From positions 1-64,000 of the forward strand of contig JAKVBH010000023.1 in the NCBI GenBank assembly GCA_022447495.1: DNA of 64,000 nt, given 5' to 3'. The stretch comes from Marinovum sp. GTDB lineage: Bacteria; Pseudomonadota; Alphaproteobacteria; Rhodobacterales; Rhodobacteraceae. The notes below the pieces were generated by a model, which made no database searches, had not been told where the DNA came from, and saw nothing but the letters and a program-made list of their open reading frames with translations. A program made the translations under genes and the position numbers. Below, one piece after another: positions 1 through 9,409 of this stretch (the first letter of the stretch is position 1; each line of letters opens with the position of its first letter).

Positions 1-814
1 ACCGCTCATAGGCAAGCCCAGCGTTATCTGTGAGCGCTTCGGACATGTCACCAGGCGCGCCGGTTGCACGCATAGCCATTCGTGCTTGGGCCAAGTCCCA
101 GAGACCCTCGGAAACGAGGGATTCCATGCGGCGTGGATTGCTGGTCCACCCCTCCCACAATGTCATGTCGAGCCGTTTGTCATGATAGGGCGCCAACAGA
201 TCGGCATGCGTGCTTAGAAAGGAGTCATGTTCTTCGGCTTCCAACGACAAAGAAGTCCATGCGCGAACGAGAACGGCATCCGCTGCCTCGCTTTGGCGGG
301 TAGTCCGCAGAGCCTTGGCCAGCGTCAAGGCGCCAGTTCCCGTGCGCGGAGTGTACCCTTCAAAGAACGCAAGAACGTCAGACACAGCCGCGTTCGCCAT
401 GGTCAGCTCCGACTTTTCCTTCAGATACGGCAGACCAGGCCAATCCGGACGCCTAGCCAAAAAGCTCATGACATCTGTTGGCGTGCCAAGACCCGAACGT
501 AGCGCGTGCCAGGTGATCATATCGACTGCCAAAGGCCCATCGCCCTTGGCGCGTTCTAGGGCCAAAAGCCAGTCTTCTTCGCGCATCGCTTTGTGCGCCA
601 AGGCAAGCGGACGGGACATCCGGGGGTCACGGATCTTGGGGCGATCCTCCGCGGTGACCTGCTGTGGCTCAAACACGGGCGCGGCCTCAACCTGCGCCTC
701 GGAGCCCCGCGTCAAAGGGCGTTGACTTGTCTGGGGAGCATCCTGCGCTTGGCCCGTTGCACCGTATGCGAGAATGCCCAGGCAGAGCATTATCGTGGTT
801 TGGGCTCGGGTCAT
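1..814 (-). CDS. Soluble lytic murein transglycosylase, N-terminal part (cut by window edge)
   Basis: An open minus-strand frame runs from an ATG at 814 to the window edge with no stop (271 codons). The first 23 or so residues form a signal peptide (hydrophobic run ending ATGQAQ), so the protein is exported to the periplasm. The rest is helical, with motifs such as RPDWPGLP and ALRTTRQ that are typical of the superhelical N-terminal domain of Slt70-like transglycosylases, which cleave peptidoglycan glycan strands. The catalytic SLT domain would lie beyond the window, so activity cannot be judged here. The gene is divergent from dapA, with about 147 bp between the starts. Confidence 0.8.
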   Translation of the reverse strand, partial: MTRAQTTIMLCLGILAYGATGQAQDAPQTSQRPLTRGSEAQVEAAPVFEPQQVTAEDRPKIRDPRMSRPLALAHKAMREEDWLLALERAKGDGPLAVDMITWHALRSGLGTPTDVMSFLARRPDWPGLPYLKEKSELTMANAAVSDVLAFFEGYTPRTGTGALTLAKALRTTRQSEAADAVLVRAWTSLSLEAEEHDSFLSTHADLLAPYHDKRLDMTLWEGWTSNPRRMESLVSEGLWDLAQARMAMRATGAPGDMSEALTDNAGLAYER

Positions 815-961
815 GGCTTGCAATCTCTCCAGTGCCGGGGATAGACGGGCCAAAGGTAACCACTGTGCGTGTGTCTTCAAGCAACGATCACGCGAGGTGG
901 TTTTACGATCGAAGTCTCGGCGGGCTTTCGCCCGTCATGTTCAAAAAAGGGAGGAGACGTT

Positions 962-1837
962 ATGTTCAAAGGATCTATGCCAGCGCTGGTGACCCCGTTC
1001 AAAAACAGCAAAGTGGATCTGGACGCGCTCAAATCTCTGGTGGAATGGCATATCGCAGAGGGCAGCCACGGTCTCGTGCCCGTGGGCACCACCGGTGAAA
1101 GCCCCACGCTTACCCATGATGAGCATGAGCTTGTGATCGAAACAGTGGTAAAAACTGTGGCGGGCCGCATCCCTGTTATTGCAGGAGCGGGCAGCAACAA
1201 CACCGAAGAGGCCCTTCGTTTTGTGCGTCACGCCAAAACCGTTGGCGCCGACGGCGCGCTGGTAGTCACACCGTACTACAACAAGCCGACACAACGCGGT
1301 CTCATCGCGCATTTCACCGCGCTTGCTGAGGCTGTGGATATTCCGATCATCATCTACAATATCCCCGGGCGCTCCGTCATAGACATGACATCAAACACCA
1401 TGGGAGAATTGGCCAAACTGCCGAATATCGTCGGTGTGAAAGATGCCACAGGCGATTTGGCGCGTGTCTGTTCGCAACGGATCACCTGCGGCAAGGACTT
1501 CCTCCAGATTTCCGGTGAGGATGCAACCGCGCATGGGTTCAATGCCCAAGGCGGCATTGGCTGTATTTCTGTCACCGCAAATGTCGCGCCTGCACTGTCC
1601 GCCCAGTTGCAGAATGCCTGCCTTGCAGGCGACTACGCACTGGCGTTGCAGCTGCAAGACAAGCTCATGCCTTTGCACCAGGCAATCTTCACTGAACCAG
1701 GCCTATGCGGCGCTAAATACGGTCTATCGCGGTTGGGGCGGTGTTCCGATGAGGTGCGTTTGCCGCTCACCACGCTATCTGACGAGACCAAGGCCAAGGT
1801 TGACGCCGCTTTGGTACATGCAGGTCTGATCAGCTAA
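962..1837 (+). CDS. dapA: 4-hydroxy-tetrahydrodipicolinate synthase
   Basis: This enzyme condenses pyruvate with aspartate semialdehyde in the cytoplasm, the first committed step of the diaminopimelate/lysine pathway. The protein has 291 residues, the usual length. The Schiff-base lysine is K160 in GVKDATGD, and the catalytic triad partners are visible: T43-T44 in GTTGES, Y106 in TPYYNKP and Y132 in IYNIPGR, with R137 for carboxylate binding. An in-frame extension upstream to 869 is not used, because a GGGAGGAG ribosome site sits 7 bases before the ATG at 962. dapB lies about 10 kb away at 11.5-12.4 kb, so the two are not in one operon. Confidence 0.97.
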   Translation: MFKGSMPALVTPFKNSKVDLDALKSLVEWHIAEGSHGLVPVGTTGESPTLTHDEHELVIETVVKTVAGRIPVIAGAGSNNTEEALRFVRHAKTVGADGALVVTPYYNKPTQRGLIAHFTALAEAVDIPIIIYNIPGRSVIDMTSNTMGELAKLPNIVGVKDATGDLARVCSQRITCGKDFLQISGEDATAHGFNAQGGIGCISVTANVAPALSAQLQNACLAGDYALALQLQDKLMPLHQAIFTEPGLCGAKYGLSRLGRCSDEVRLPLTTLSDETKAKVDAALVHAGLIS

Positions 1838-1911
1838 CCTAGTGACAACTCGAAGCCGTTAACTTTAATCAACTTTAAGGTGTGTTGTTTACTTTTTGTT
1901 AAGGTTAAAAT

Positions 1912-2018
1912 TGCACCCTGTCCGTGTCCTTGAGGGGTCTTTCCTCTCACACGCACCGGACCTTTCCCCCAAGAAGCCGGTATGGCCGGAGATTTTCATC
2001 TCCGGCCATTTCATTTTG
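1912..2018 (+). ncRNA. Candidate small RNA downstream of dapA
   Basis: The 194 bp between dapA and the M16 gene contains an AT-rich stretch with a possible promoter (TTGTTT at 1885, TAAAAT at 1906; the 15 bp spacer is short). Next comes a foldable segment: GTCCGTG at 1920-1926 can pair with CACCGGAC at 1954-1961 (one bulge), enclosing GAGG/CCTC (1932-1935 with 1943-1946). A single-stranded pyrimidine tract, CTTTCCCCC, follows, then a 12 bp terminator hairpin. Promoter, structure and terminator in order suggest an independent transcript of roughly 100 nt, but a dapA 3' UTR explains the terminator equally well. Predicted by eye only. Confidence 0.35.
1982..2018 (+). terminator. Strong hairpin terminator after dapA
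   Basis: The arms ATGGCCGGAGAT (1982-1993) and ATCTCCGGCCAT (1998-2009) pair perfectly over 12 bp with a TTTC loop, followed by TTCATTTT on the plus strand. The minus-strand side has no T tract, so it mainly stops plus-strand transcription, although the hairpin may also slow polymerase arriving from the M16 genes. Confidence 0.75.
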
Positions 2019-2031
2019 AAAGGTCCAAACC

Positions 2032-3348
2032 TTACTGAGTGATTGTTTCGGTCAGACCTACTGGCTGGCCCACTACAAAGAATGCAAGTTCTTCAGGACG
2101 GAACATCTCACGCGCGACCCGATTCACCTCTTCCAACGTCAGTGCACGCACTTGGTCGTTGCGCGTCTTCACGTAGTCGATGCCGAAATTATCCATCTTC
2201 ATGCCAACTAGGATATTAGCGATCCGCGCATTGCCATCAAACCGCAGCGGATAGGCGCCGGTGAGGTATATCTTCGCCTCGTCCAATTCCTCTTGGCTAA
2301 CGCCTTCTTCAGCAATCCGGGCCCATTCTTCTTTGATCACAGCAATCGCCTCTGCAATCCGATCATTGGCCGAAGAGAACCGGCCCATGTAGAGATCGGC
2401 ATAATCTTTCGGCATGAGGTAAGAATAAATCCCGTAGGTGAGGCCCCGCTTGACGCGCACTTCGTTCATCAAACGCGCTTCAAATCCGCCACCGCCAAAG
2501 ATCGTGTTCACGACAAAGGCCGTAAGAAAATCAGGGGAATTCCGCTCAACACCCGTGTGCCCAAACACAGCAACCGATTGCGGCGTCTCGAAGGTCAGAA
2601 CACGGATACCCGGTTCGAGATTGAAGGGAGCTTCCTCAGGTATCGGAGCACCTGTCGCTGGAAGATCGCCTAGAAGAGCATCGAGGATCACGCCAAGTTC
2701 TTCGGCATTGATGTCGCCAACAACGGACACAAAAACACGATCTTTCGCCAACGCATTCTTGTGCGCGGTGATCATGTCTTCACGGGTGAAAGCAGTCACG
2801 CTCCCTTCGGTTCCCTCAAGAGGCATAGAATAAGGGTGCTCCCCAAAGGTCGCTCGTTCAAAAGCATGCTGAGCAAGCGTGTTGGGGTCTTTTTGATCAG
2901 AGGCGATGCCCGAGAGCACCTGCGCCCGGACGCGATCCAACGCGGATTGATTGAAGCTGGGCTCGACGATGGTACGGCGCAGAAGCGCTATGGCAGGTTT
3001 GGTTGTCTCAGTCAGGAATTTAGCCGAAATCGCCACGGAATCGTCACTGGCATCATACTCGAAATCAGCTGCCAGTTCTTCAACCGCGAGGGCAAAACCA
3101 CGCGCGTCGAGATCACCGGTGCCTTCTTCCAAGAGACCCGCCATCAAATAAGTGGCACCGCGTTTGCCAGGCAGGTCAAGCGACGCACCCCCTTTGAAGC
3201 GCAGTTCAAGCGCAACGAAAGGAATGGCATTGTCTTCGACCAACCACGCGCTGATCCCGCCCGGGGAGGTCACTTCTTGAATGTCGATCTCAGCTTTCGC
3301 CTCCGGCGCCAGCAACATCACAACACATGCCCAGAGAAATGCTCTCAT
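2032..3348 (-). CDS. M16 family peptidase-like protein without zinc-binding motif
   Basis: A 438-residue exported protein: residues 1-19 are a signal peptide ending EAKA. It has the M16 (pitrilysin/processing-peptidase) fold, with the second-domain signature VKRGLTYGIYSYL near residue 300. The place where active members carry HxxEH reads YLMAGLLEEG, so zinc ligands are missing and this is the non-catalytic partner. Its start overlaps the stop of the upstream catalytic M16 gene by 4 bases (ATGA), which implies coupled translation. The pair probably forms a periplasmic heterodimer that degrades peptides, like the alpha/beta subunits of mitochondrial processing peptidase. The natural substrate is unknown. 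Confidence 0.88.
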   Translation of the reverse strand: MRAFLWACVVMLLAPEAKAEIDIQEVTSPGGISAWLVEDNAIPFVALELRFKGGASLDLPGKRGATYLMAGLLEEGTGDLDARGFALAVEELAADFEYDASDDSVAISAKFLTETTKPAIALLRRTIVEPSFNQSALDRVRAQVLSGIASDQKDPNTLAQHAFERATFGEHPYSMPLEGTEGSVTAFTREDMITAHKNALAKDRVFVSVVGDINAEELGVILDALLGDLPATGAPIPEEAPFNLEPGIRVLTFETPQSVAVFGHTGVERNSPDFLTAFVVNTIFGGGGFEARLMNEVRVKRGLTYGIYSYLMPKDYADLYMGRFSSANDRIAEAIAVIKEEWARIAEEGVSQEELDEAKIYLTGAYPLRFDGNARIANILVGMKMDNFGIDYVKTRNDQVRALTLEEVNRVAREMFRPEELAFFVVGQPVGLTETITQ

Positions 3349-4703
3349 TGGGACACCTCCTCAGAAGTTGCATTATGTCGGGTGAGATACGCCGTCACTG
3401 ACCGATCTTTGTTAAAGACACGCTCAGCCGCTGCAAAAATCTCTTCCTCGGTGATCGATTGAAGGATGTCAGGCCACGCCTGAACGTCCTTCACAGTCAA
3501 GCCAGAGGTCAGTGCGCGGCCGTACCGGTTGGCAACGCTTTGCACATTGTCCTGGGCGTAGATTTGCGAGGCACGGATTTGGCGCTTCAGGCGTGTCAAT
3601 TGATCATCGTCGATATCGCCTGCGTCCATGAAATCCTGAACAACTTTGTCCATTTGGTCCTCAATATCCTCGAGGGTAACGTCGCGCGATGGCACAGCGA
3701 TAAGACTAAAAGTTGTGTCATCCAACGAAGTCGCTGAATAGCCAGTGCCCGCATAAACTGCCGTTTGGCTCTCAAATTGCAGCGCTTCAGAGAGCACCGA
3801 CGTCTGGGAGCCGCCCAGGATTTCAGAGAGCAAGAACAATGCCGCCGCTTCGCGTTGATCGCCGCTATCGCGTTCAGGTGCGAGGTAGCTTCGGATCAGA
3901 TAGGGTTGCGCCACCCGCACGTCCGAATATTCCATGCGCCGCGCCGCGTTGTGCGGAGGTTCTTGGGGCCGGTCGCGTGATCCAATGTCTGGATTTGCCG
4001 GGATTGTGCCAAAGTGGCGCTCCGCCATGTCAAAAACGGTGTCAGGGTTCACATCACCCGCGACGATCACGATGGCATTATTGGGCGCGTAGTTGGTGCG
4101 ATAGAACGACATAACATCGTTCATATCCAACTGCTCCATCTCGTGGCGCCAGCCAATAATGGGCAAACCGTAACTATGGTTGAGAAACAGGGCTGCGCGC
4201 ATTTGTTCACGCATCAAAGCGGCTGGATCGTTTTCGGTGCGTTGGTTGCGCTCTTCGATGATCACACCGCGTTCGGTGAGAATGTCGCCCTCTGTCAGAC
4301 GCAGATTGACCATACGATCCGCTTCCATCTGCATCATCAACTCGACGCGATCTGCGGCCACGCGTTGGAAATATCCGGTATAGTCAAAGCTTGTGAACGC
4401 GTTGTCAGACCCGCCATTGCGTGCAACGGTGCGGGAAAACTCGCCAGCTTCAAGGCTCTCAGTTCCTTTGAACAAGAGATGTTCGGTGAAATGAGCAATG
4501 CCGGACACGCCGGGTGGCTCATCCGCAGAACCGGCTCTGTACCAGACCATATTAACGGCGACGGGCGCTCGGTGGTCTTCGATGACGACGATCTCAAGAC
4601 CGTTGTCTAAAACCTTGGTGGACACTGTTTGCTCGGCCCAGAGGGGGCCAGCCAATGACAAAAGCAATATAGGCACAAGCCATCGCATCACGGGCATCGA
4701 CAC
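3345..4703 (-). CDS. M16 family zinc metallopeptidase, catalytic partner
   Basis: A 452-residue protein with a signal peptide (about 1-23, ending LWAEQ). The inverted zinc motif HFTEH lies at residues 71-75, and a further acidic ligand is available in the downstream LTERGVIIEE stretch, as expected for an active M16 peptidase. It acts in the periplasm or inner-membrane space. The following gene is a zinc-less homologue that overlaps by 4 bases, so the two are very likely co-translated subunits. It belongs to the minus-strand run with lspA and the bamF-like lipoprotein, though a 76 bp gap separates it from the latter. Confidence 0.92.
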   Translation of the reverse strand: MSMPVMRWLVPILLLSLAGPLWAEQTVSTKVLDNGLEIVVIEDHRAPVAVNMVWYRAGSADEPPGVSGIAHFTEHLLFKGTESLEAGEFSRTVARNGGSDNAFTSFDYTGYFQRVAADRVELMMQMEADRMVNLRLTEGDILTERGVIIEERNQRTENDPAALMREQMRAALFLNHSYGLPIIGWRHEMEQLDMNDVMSFYRTNYAPNNAIVIVAGDVNPDTVFDMAERHFGTIPANPDIGSRDRPQEPPHNAARRMEYSDVRVAQPYLIRSYLAPERDSGDQREAAALFLLSEILGGSQTSVLSEALQFESQTAVYAGTGYSATSLDDTTFSLIAVPSRDVTLEDIEDQMDKVVQDFMDAGDIDDDQLTRLKRQIRASQIYAQDNVQSVANRYGRALTSGLTVKDVQAWPDILQSITEEEIFAAAERVFNKDRSVTAYLTRHNATSEEVSQ

Positions 4704-4779
4704 TCCTTTCCCGAATAGGTGGGTTACAAAGTGGGTGCGCCCCTCGGCCTTTCAAGCGAATTGACGCCCTCGTGAGACC

Positions 4780-5310
4780 TCACCGCTGCTCTGGTGGCGC
4801 TGCCGGCGTCTTGATTCCAGACCGCTGGAACCGCGCAGCCTCACGATAAGGGTCCAAACGGAAGGAGCGATAGACGCGATTGTACTCGTCCTCGGGCACC
4901 AATTTCCAAGTAAAGAGCGATCGTCGGCGGCGGAATTCGAGGTCAACTTCGGCCAATTCCTCGCGAATTTGTGAGGAAACGCCGTACCGACCGGCATAAT
5001 TGACTAGGGACGCATCGCTGCTGGGCACACCTCCTTGCAGCGTCAACCGAGACGGGTTGCCACCAAGCGCGGCCACCGCAGCTTGATTGGGAAGAGGATC
5101 GGCCAGGTTCGTGCCCTCAGGCGTTGGTGTTGGCAAAGCCGCCAAGTCGTCGGGCAGTTGCAACTCCCGTGTTGGAACAACGCCAAACTCTTCGGGGCCT
5201 TCCGAGGCATTGCGGACCAAACGCAGACTTATGTCACGGTCACCACAAGCCGACACCGTCAAAGCGGCGCAAAGAATTGCCAAAGGCAATACGGGGCGGC
5301 GCGATTTCAT
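4780..5310 (-). CDS. bamF: DUF3035 lipoprotein (BamF-type outer-membrane assembly component)
   Basis: A 176-residue lipoprotein. The ATG at 5310 is preferred over an in-frame start at 5349 because AGGAG lies 7 bases before it and the protein then begins with a clean lipoprotein signal, LTVSACG, with the lipidated Cys near residue 22. The conserved DUF3035 core follows (ELQLPDDLAALPTPTP, then NLADPLP). In Caulobacter this family is a Bam-complex subunit, BamF; that role is carried over by homology. It is immediately downstream of lspA, the signal peptidase that would process it, which is a functionally sensible pairing. Confidence 0.8.
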   Translation of the reverse strand: MKSRRPVLPLAILCAALTVSACGDRDISLRLVRNASEGPEEFGVVPTRELQLPDDLAALPTPTPEGTNLADPLPNQAAVAALGGNPSRLTLQGGVPSSDASLVNYAGRYGVSSQIREELAEVDLEFRRRRSLFTWKLVPEDEYNRVYRSFRLDPYREAARFQRSGIKTPAAPPEQR

Positions 5311-5387
5311 CGCTGGTCTCCTGCTCGAACTGGCTAAGGTGTATCGCATCTAAGAACCGCCGTCACGCCTGCTTTTTACACATGTGT

Positions 5388-5873
5388 TCACAAGGTGCCA
5401 TCATTGCGTGCCGCGCCACTGCCGGCGAACGCCACAAGCCCCAACGCCCCCAAAAAGACAGCTATGTCCGCCACATTGAACGCATAGGGATTGTTGATGC
5501 CACAACAGGACATGTTCAGAAAATCGGCAACCGCGCCATATAACACCCGGTCAACCACATTACCAAAGGCACCACCGATCAAAAGGCCCGCGCAAAAGAA
5601 CCCGACTTTGCCAGGAGGGTCGCGCCACATCCAATAAAGAACAAAGGCCACAATCGCCAAAGCCACGGCAATCAGAAGATACCGCGTCGCATCCGAGTGG
5701 CCAGAAAATAGGCCAAAGTTGATGCCATAGTTCCACGCCATTCGGAACGTCAGATAGGGAGGAAAGACATCAATGGCGCCTAGTTCTCTTAGGTTCAGCG
5801 CGTGCACGACCAGGTATTTCACCGCCTGATCCAGTGCAAAGATCACCAAAGCCACTCTGGCCATTAGTCGCAT
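5388..5873 (-). CDS. lspA: Lipoprotein signal peptidase (signal peptidase II)
   Basis: A 161-residue inner-membrane aspartic protease with four transmembrane segments. It removes signal peptides from prolipoproteins after diacylglyceryl transfer. The family motifs are present: NYGINFGLFSG, the first catalytic Asp in GGAFGNVVDRV and the second in FNVADIAVF. It lies in the minus-strand run between purH and the bamF-like lipoprotein. An unusual CCG pair (NMSCCGINN) sits in the periplasmic loop before the second aspartate. Confidence 0.96.
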   Translation of the reverse strand: MRLMARVALVIFALDQAVKYLVVHALNLRELGAIDVFPPYLTFRMAWNYGINFGLFSGHSDATRYLLIAVALAIVAFVLYWMWRDPPGKVGFFCAGLLIGGAFGNVVDRVLYGAVADFLNMSCCGINNPYAFNVADIAVFLGALGLVAFAGSGAARNDGTL

Positions 5874-5979
5874 GAGCCTGCTCCCTCGCGTCGTAGCGTG
5901 TTCACCACGGCGTTTTTTTTGGCATTAGCGCGACTGGCTCCAGATGAAAAGCGCCCCGAGCAACTCACCGCCGACAGTA

Positions 5980-7581
5980 TCAGTGGCGGAAGTGCCGCTG
6001 ACCGGTGAAAACCATGGCGAGACCGGCCTCATCCGCCGCGGCAATCACCTCATCATCTCGCATCGATCCGCCGGGTTGGATCACGGATGTGGCACCTGCC
6101 GAAGCCGCTTCCATCAGTCCATCCGCAAAAGGAAAGAAGGCGTCTGACGCCACAGCCGAACCCTGGGTCAAGGGGCTAGGAAGCTCCAGCGTATCGGCCA
6201 TCCGTTCGGCTTTCTTGGCTGCGATTAGGGCACTGTCCACACGGCTCATCTGACCCGCGCCGATGCCTACGGTAGCGGTGTCTTTGACATAGACGATGGC
6301 GTTGGATTTCACATGTTTGGCCACGCGCCACGCAAAAAGGAGATCCGCCATTTCCGCATCTCTTGGCGCGCGCTTGGTGACAACCTTCAGATCGCCCACC
6401 TCAACGTGGCCGATGTCTTTGTCCTGAACGAGCATGCCGCCCGCCACTTGTTTGTAAATTCGCCCAGGGGCATGCGGAACAGGTAAGCCATTCGTCGTCA
6501 AAAGACGCAGGTTCTTTTTCGCGGCAAAAACGGCCTTGGCCGCGTCGCTCGCACCCGGCGCGATTACAACCTCGGTGAAAATTTGACTGATCGCCTGAGC
6601 CGTCGCTTCGTCAAGTGGTTGGTTGAGCGCAACAATGCCGCCAAACGCTGAGGTACGGTCGCAATCAAACGCGGATTGATAGGCCTCAAGTAAGCTTGCG
6701 CCCTGGGCCACGCCGCAAGGGTTGGCGTGTTTGATGATCGCGCATGCCGCCGACGCGGACGAGTCAAACTCCGCCACCAATTCGAACGCGGCATCGGTGT
6801 CGTTGATATTGTTGTAGCTGAGCGCTTTGCCCTGGTGCTGCTCCGCCGTGGCAATGCCCTGTAGGTTGCTCCCATCGCTATAGAAGGCTGCTAATTGGTG
6901 CGGGTTTTCACCGTAGCGCAGCGACTGCTTGATCGTCCCTGCCACACTCACGCGACGCGGCGCGCCGTCGCCAATTGCACCTGCCATCCAAGTCGAGACT
7001 GCCGTGTCGTAGGCTGCAGTGCGCGCATAAGCGATCTGAGCCTGGCGCTGGCGGAAAGCATACCTTGTTTGTCCATCGTTGGCCTCAAGCTCGGCCAGCA
7101 GCGCGGCGTAGTCGCTGACATCCACAACGGTGCAGACATCGCCGTGGTTTTTGGCGGCCGCGCGGATCATCGCCGGACCACCAATGTCAATGTTTTCAAT
7201 GGCCGTGGCGTAGTCCGCGCCCCCGGCCACAGTGGCTTCAAACGGATAGAGGTTGACGACCAACAAATCGATGCCTGTGATGCCGTGTTCGTCCATGGCG
7301 GCAACGTGATCGGGATTGTCACGCAGCGCTAATAGGCCGCCGTGCACTTTGGGATGGAGGGTTTTCACGCGGCCATCCATCATCTCGGGAAAGCCCGTGA
7401 CATCGGCCACATCGGTCACATTAAGGCCCGCAGCCCGCATCGTTTTTGCGCTGCCGCCAGTGGAGAGCAACTCCACCCCTCTCGCCGCCAGTGCTTTGGC
7501 CAAGTCTTCCAATCCGGTTTTGTCGGAAACAGAAATCAAAGCGCGGCGCAGAGCCACGGGTCGATTGGATGAATGCTGCAA
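5980..7581 (-). CDS. purH: Bifunctional AICAR formyltransferase / IMP cyclohydrolase
   Basis: This enzyme carries out the last two steps of de novo IMP synthesis: formylation of AICAR with 10-formyl-tetrahydrofolate, then ring closure. At 533 residues it has the normal length. The N-terminal MGS-like cyclohydrolase domain ([22 protein letters not shown]) covers about residues 1-200. The formyltransferase domain follows, with [14 protein letters not shown] and the catalytic Lys-His of [10 protein letters not shown]. Its start is 12 bp after the heparinase-family stop, so the two are co-transcribed. Confidence 0.97.
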   Translation of the reverse strand: MQHSSNRPVALRRALISVSDKTGLEDLAKALAARGVELLSTGGSAKTMRAAGLNVTDVADVTGFPEMMDGRVKTLHPKVHGGLLALRDNPDHVAAMDEHGITGIDLLVVNLYPFEATVAGGADYATAIENIDIGGPAMIRAAAKNHGDVCTVVDVSDYAALLAELEANDGQTRYAFRQRQAQIAYARTAAYDTAVSTWMAGAIGDGAPRRVSVAGTIKQSLRYGENPHQLAAFYSDGSNLQGIATAEQHQGKALSYNNINDTDAAFELVAEFDSSASAACAIIKHANPCGVAQGASLLEAYQSAFDCDRTSAFGGIVALNQPLDEATAQAISQIFTEVVIAPGASDAAKAVFAAKKNLRLLTTNGLPVPHAPGRIYKQVAGGMLVQDKDIGHVEVGDLKVVTKRAPRDAEMADLLFAWRVAKHVKSNAIVYVKDTATVGIGAGQMSRVDSALIAAKKAERMADTLELPSPLTQGSAVASDAFFPFADGLMEAASAGATSVIQPGGSMRDDEVIAAADEAGLAMVFTGQRHFRH

Positions 7582-7593
7582 GGTGTTTCCCCT

Positions 7594-9342
7594 TCAGGTC
7601 GCGTCGAAATCGTAGTCGTCGCGCGCGAGATCGCGCACCGCGATGGCCGTTTCTTTGGCTTTCGCCAAAGACCACCGAACGCGGGTCGCATAGCCCATTG
7701 CTTTGCCGGATAAAACAATCTGTTTTGTCGCGCGTGGTCGTAAACGGCCATTTTCGAGGTAGACCGACGCTTCGAGCGACAATGCGGTGGGGCCATCTTG
7801 ACGGAAAATCCACACCTCACCAGACCGCAACGCCATCGACACGACGCTCCCGGCCAGGTCGATAGCAGCGTCCACATCGGGATGAAGATGGAAGCGCAAT
7901 TGATACGGAACCCCAGACAGGCGAGATTCCTCCATACGTTCGTCGAATTTCTTTTTGTGCGATTCTTCGAGCGTCATCAAAAGGTCTTCGCCGATGAGGT
8001 CACGGCCGTCGAGCGATAACTCTAAGATGCGGGCATGAGTCAAACCATGGGTTGCGACATACCCGTTGTGACCGCCCTCAAAACGTATACCTTCAGCGAT
8101 CGCGCTGATCTCGACGGGGACCTCCGTGGGGCCTTCGTCCAACATCTCGCGGCGCAAACCGCTGTTGGCTTGCTCACGTCCCAATCGCGCGGAGGAAAAT
8201 CCTTCGATAGCCAAGACCGAATGCGACGGCGATGCGCGTCCTGCCCGGCGCCAATCCTCACCAAAACTCGCGCCGGAGCCGCAATTCACAATGAGCGGCC
8301 GGCGACCAGAGGTCAGTTCAAAGGCTAGTGTCGAAGCGTGTCCATTGAACGATGCTTTACCAAGGGGCGGTGGCGCAGCATCAGCAATGATGGAACTACG
8401 TCCCGCGCTCAAGCGTGCGAAACCCATGGCCAAGCCTTCGATTTGATTGCGCACGCCAGCCTCGGCAAGCGCTGTGTCCAAGCGACCATTAAGGCCGCGC
8501 CCTCCACCATGGAACCGGGCCAACCCCCCATCGGCATGGCGCAAAGCGCGCAGGGTTGGAGCAATCCGCTCTATTGCTTTTTGGTGGGCCTCGGGGACGT
8601 CGCGTTCTGCCTCACGCAGGGCCAGTGACGCCCAGGTCAAGAGCGTGAAAACTTCTAGTAGTTCTTCGGGATTACGCGTGACCAGACCACCTTGATCATC
8701 GATACCCGCAGCGCATTCGCGCGCCAGAGCTTCGGACGCGGGTCCGACTAACGCATTGCGCCCTTCAAGTGAAAGACCTGCATAGATCAATCCGGTCAAC
8801 GCCTCAAAACGCGGCAACCCGGGCAGAGCACTCCGCCAACGACGTTGCAGGAAAGCCGCTTGATGGGACAGCGATCGATAAAAGGCCTCTGAGGAGGCTT
8901 TCTCCTGACCGGCCAAAACGAACAATGCGTGATGAATCCATCGTATGATCCGCCGCCCCGCCATGTCCGGGGTCCAACCCGGCCCATGTCCCTTGCCATA
9001 GCGGCGGATCCAATCCCAAAGCCAGATCTGCGCCACCGTACGCGCGGACATATCTCCCACAGCTGCCAGATCGTCGAGCCAGCCAAACCCTTGGGTTTCT
9101 TCGACAAAGGCAGGGTCCGGTGAAGCGATATCCCAAAGGACGGTTTGCGGGGCCTGGATCAAGTGACCCGCAAACATAATGTTTCCGGCACAAAACTGCC
9201 GGCCCTTTGCATAACTGCCGACTGTGCGGGGTTCTGGAGACGAGACAAAGCCCTTGGCAGCCGCCACATTCGCTGTGCGGCGCGCGTGCCAACGGTGCAT
9301 CATCCGCACCCGTTTGGAGGACCAAGTGTCTATTCGGGACAT
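7594..9342 (-). CDS. Heparinase II/III family protein
   Basis: A 582-residue protein. The N-terminal half is helical (an alpha/alpha-toroid like that of polysaccharide lyases), and the C-terminal half has the beta-rich heparinase II/III domain, recognisable in RPLIVNCGSG, PSHSVLAIEG and GGHNGYVATHG. No signal peptide is evident, unlike true secreted lyases, so cleavage of an extracellular polysaccharide is doubtful. It sits between rsmB and purH with short gaps (67 and 12 bp). Its substrate is unknown; the call rests on domain similarity. Confidence 0.8.
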   Translation of the reverse strand: MSRIDTWSSKRVRMMHRWHARRTANVAAAKGFVSSPEPRTVGSYAKGRQFCAGNIMFAGHLIQAPQTVLWDIASPDPAFVEETQGFGWLDDLAAVGDMSARTVAQIWLWDWIRRYGKGHGPGWTPDMAGRRIIRWIHHALFVLAGQEKASSEAFYRSLSHQAAFLQRRWRSALPGLPRFEALTGLIYAGLSLEGRNALVGPASEALARECAAGIDDQGGLVTRNPEELLEVFTLLTWASLALREAERDVPEAHQKAIERIAPTLRALRHADGGLARFHGGGRGLNGRLDTALAEAGVRNQIEGLAMGFARLSAGRSSIIADAAPPPLGKASFNGHASTLAFELTSGRRPLIVNCGSGASFGEDWRRAGRASPSHSVLAIEGFSSARLGREQANSGLRREMLDEGPTEVPVEISAIAEGIRFEGGHNGYVATHGLTHARILELSLDGRDLIGEDLLMTLEESHKKKFDERMEESRLSGVPYQLRFHLHPDVDAAIDLAGSVVSMALRSGEVWIFRQDGPTALSLEASVYLENGRLRPRATKQIVLSGKAMGYATRVRWSLAKAKETAIAVRDLARDDYDFDAT

Positions 9343-9409
9343 CGCTCTGCCTTAACGCGCTCTTGATGGCGGTCATTGCGTCTAAAGCTACTACGATTGA
9401 ACGACAAAG

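Noticed and set aside
82-725. Plus-strand frames at the left edge of the window
   Set aside because: They are opposite to a continuous minus-strand transglycosylase frame with a signal peptide and family motifs.
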